A DNA stretch of 64,000 nt, from positions 65,563 to 129,562 of the forward strand of contig NW_019775672.1 in assembly GCF_001039355.2 (NCBI RefSeq), written 5' to 3'. Each line of letters begins with the position of its first letter. The first letter of the stretch is position 1. Positions 61,646-64,000 of the stretch are shown piece after piece. The notes under the pieces are model-generated. The model did no database searches. It saw only the letters and a list, made by a program, of their open reading frames with translations, and was not told the origin of the DNA. The position numbers and the translations under genes were made by a program. Source of the DNA: Lingula anatina (Eukaryota; Brachiopoda; Lingulata; Lingulida; Lingulidae).

Positions 61646-63778
61646 CTAGAAACACGAGAACTATAACAGCATGTAGAAGGTACATATAATTTGAATGACA
61701 GTATGCATGTCTTGTATGGAAATAATTTAACAATACAAATTAACACAATGGGAAGTTACATTTTGCATTTCTAGTCAATATTTGAATACCAAAACCAAAA
61801 CAGAATGGAATTTTATTTTAGGCTCTTTAGCCCACTCAGTAACAGATCCATCCTCCTTCCTGGCTGGGGCAAGTGGGGGATGTTATGCACTCATTGGTGC
61901 TCATGTGGCAGCCATTATTATGGTATGTCTATGTTCAGGATTTCTTTACCAATATCAGACACAATGCAGAAGTGAGTGCCAATGTAGAAAAGTGCACTGT
62001 TTACTAAATATTTTGCCATGTTACTTAAATTAAAAAGTACACTTTTAAATTTTTTAATTAAAAAGTAACTGTCCACTTTTGAAAATATCCCAAAGTCATA
62101 TTTTCTATCTCTGTCTTTTCTATCTCACTAAAGTGCACTTGGTGTAATCAGTTTAATTGTCTGGCATGCCCCCTCGAGAAGCGAGGGGGTAATTAATTTT
62201 TTGAAGAGGTAGTCATTTTGTTTTCGTGCACAAACGTTAATTACCCTCTCACTTCTGAAGGGGGCATAACAGACAGTTAAGCTGATTACATTGAATGCAC
62301 TGTAGCAAAAATCAGTGCAGAGATAGATCGATCCTGCTGGTACAATTACTTTATTCTGAACACGCTCTATGATTTCTGTATATTTCAGAATTGGGAGGAG
62401 ATGCAGCACAAGTGGATGGAGGGGGCTGGGTTCAAAGCTGTGGTTAGAATTATACTAAGTGCACCCGTCAGGCTGCTAGTTATATTTGTGTTTGGTGAGT
62501 AAATGTTTGCTTGCTGACACTGTGCCTAAATCAAGTCTGTTTAATACTCAAAAGACAAGATAATGTTGATGAGGTTAGTTAAGTTTAGAAATTTAAAATT
62601 AATATTTACATCTGTAAGACTTTGGTTACATAAGCAGATGATGCTGTTCATAGAGGTTTGATAATGAAAAGCACAAACTTTGATTATCATCACCAATTTG
62701 AAAATACTGGTATTCTTGATATTATTTTAGAATGAGTACCTTAAGGCGTTTTACACAGAAAGCTTTATTGAAGGATTTACATGTTTATTTGTTTTAAGTT
62801 AAAAGAAATATTTTTATGGTTGTTACACATAGTCTACAAATAAAAAGGCATCTAAGGTATGTTAGAATAAAGTAATATGATGCATATAACCTTTAATGAG
62901 AATGCTTTATTTTATACTACCTGTATATCACACCACATCATTTGCTATATTACTTTTGCTTCCAATATATATAATACTTGAACTTTTGTCTCAAAACTAT
63001 GATATCCTCATCAAGTACTAATAGATACGTCAAGGTTCATTTCCAGTCTAATTGTCACAGCTTAACTGAGTATTATACCATCAAATATGATGTTTTTAGT
63101 TATCAGCTTACCCTAACACTTACCCTCCTCTAAAGACACAGAAAGAAATGTTTTCATGAGATTCTCACAGATAATTTCTCTGACTATTCACCAGCTGCGT
63201 GTGCAAACTTCTTTTCTGGGAAAATTTTTGCACAGCATCAATGCCATCACCCATCCAGCCTCTGGTAAGAAGTACATGATGTTCTGTTTTGATACATGAA
63301 AATCATGTTGACTGTGGTCCATTTAATATCAGAAGAGTCCATCCTCTGGCCATTCAGTATCAATAGAGTTCATCCCCTGGCCATTCAGTATCAGAAGAGT
63401 TTATCCCCTGTCCATTCAGTATCAGAAGAGTCCACTCCCCCCTACCTCCCACCTAAAGCTAAGTTGTGTATTATGCCCAGCATTAGTAATGGGTGCAATG
63501 AGGATATCAGGGATCAGATAAGCTCCTTACTTTTATGTTGTTGTACTTATTACACAGTTATGGATGGTGTGAATTCACTAAAGCTATCACAATTGGACTG
63601 GAAAAGTACCAAATCTATCTTTTTATTATAACACAAATATTCTACTAACTCTGGTGGTGGTATTATTTCCCAGCTGCTACAGATACAGGTCTTGCCATAT
63701 GGAAAAGATATTCCGAGGAAGAAGGAATGGATGAACGAAGGGTCGGGTATGCCGCCCATTTTGGAGGGGCCTTAGCAG
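53835..63778 (+). CDS. EF-hand rhomboid intramembrane serine protease, RHBDL type (3' end off the window)
   Basis: Rhomboids cleave transmembrane proteins within the bilayer; RHBDL1/3 and Drosophila Rhomboid-4 carry N-terminal EF-hands. The exons are 53835-53906, 57722-57895, 58332-58511, 59576-59730, 61269-61381, 61822-61922, 62389-62494 and 63674-63778, all in phase. Exon 2 has an EF-hand loop (DLNQDGLLSYPE). Exons 3-4 form the first membrane helix (FIIFVSLLEIIIFIVYAV) and the WR motif (EVWRYLTYM). Exon 5 has the HxxxN-type THLIFN. Exon 6 has the catalytic serine in GASGGCYAL. Exon 8 has the catalytic histidine in AAHFGGALAG. The residue after GASGG is Cys where Val is usual. The exon 8 donor (CAG|GTTTGA) is weak, and the frame also stays open past it, so this end is uncertain. 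Remaining C-terminal residues lie to the right. The start is the first ATG, MAKSGVKSSSTRREV. I avoid choosing between RHBDL1, 2 and 3. Confidence 0.94.
53907..57721. other. Rhomboid intron 1, no other gene seen
   Basis: A 3.8-kb AT-rich intron. It holds short low-complexity runs, including (AT)n near 54800 and CAT/TTA triplets near 55406-55447, and a stretch rich in alternating purine-pyrimidine (about 57090-57135). I found no exon with matching splice sites and no element ends. Confidence 0.6.
58018..58048. repeat. (TTTTA)n microsatellite
   Basis: About six pentamer copies in rhomboid intron 2. Confidence 0.9.
58520..58554. repeat. (TC)n microsatellite next to the exon 3 donor
   Basis: A TC run starts within a few bases of the rhomboid exon 3 donor (GAG|GTGTGTG at 58512), an unusual placement but outside the coding part. 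Confidence 0.85.
61590..61644. repeat. (GT)n microsatellite
   Basis: A run of about 26 GT dinucleotides in rhomboid intron 5. ORFs across it on both strands are artefacts. Confidence 0.95.
62132..62301 (+). mobile_element. Foldback MITE in rhomboid intron 6
   Basis: A 170-bp imperfect palindrome. The left arm begins AGTGCACTTGGTGTAATCAG and the right arm ends CTGATTACATTGAATGCACT. Inner arms carry GGCATGCCCCCT / AGGGGGCATAAC and GGGGGTAATTAA / TTAATTACCCTC. It has no coding capacity. A TA target duplication is possible but not clear. Confidence 0.65.
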
Positions 63779-64000
63779 GTTTGATATTGTGGACCAGCAT
63801 GTGTCACCCTGATTGTCAGAGTTTGTTAGGTGGTGACGCACTTCTCACTGCTTATACATACAGTGTTTTTTTTTTTTTTTCATTTGGTTCAGGTAATATT
63901 TCATATCTGCCTAAAATTGCTTATAATTGGATTGATACAGAGAAAGAATTTGTCTCTTTCTCTCTTTCTTAAACTTTTGTTTCAAAATTGAATTTGGTCA

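Overview
The window is AT-rich metazoan nuclear DNA: GT-AG introns, short coding exons in long introns, MITEs, minisatellites and many microsatellites. Protein similarity and gene structure fit a marine invertebrate. An orexin-type cysteine pattern, and a cluster of genes that in human lie in the MHC or its paralogous region, make an invertebrate deuterostome (hemichordate or similar) my preferred but unproven guess. Single 'n' characters, a 640-n gap and two near-identical tandem blocks joined at an 'n' point to a draft assembly with unmerged haplotypes.

Layout. (1) 630-28714, minus strand: most of SURF1, the mitochondrial cytochrome c oxidase assembly factor. Exon 1 is at 28652-28714, exons 2-6 occur twice (24901-27952 and 21076-24119), and exon 7 is at 630-677. 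The last exons lie left of the window. (2) The roughly 20-kb SURF1 intron 6 holds a second tandem duplication (10054-13512 / 13514-17043) with a 62-bp minisatellite, several foldback elements and, on the plus strand at 17531-18046, a three-exon gene for a 62-residue secreted peptide with an orexin-like CC-x4-C-x-C motif. (3) 28924-30387, plus strand: PFDN6, divergent from SURF1 across a promoter of about 210 bp. (4) 31621-43129, minus strand: a complete 23-exon SKI2/SKIV2L helicase gene (1261 codons plus stop), convergent with PFDN6. (5) 43130-50800: no recognisable gene. It holds MITEs, an assembly gap and an array of 17 copies of a 142-bp unit; each unit looks like a 62-nt mini-exon plus an 80-nt mini-intron. 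(6) 50828-52809, minus strand: an unrecognised, probably disordered 497-residue protein with an N-terminal cysteine cluster. (7) 53835 to past the right edge, plus strand: an EF-hand rhomboid protease (RHBDL type), divergent from gene 6.

The genes do not form one pathway. SURF1 acts in mitochondrial complex IV assembly, PFDN6 in cytosolic co-chaperoning of actin and tubulin, SKI2 in 3'-5' mRNA decay with the exosome, and the rhomboid in intramembrane proteolysis. All exon coordinates were derived by hand from splice signals, reading phase and family similarity. No search or alignment program was run.
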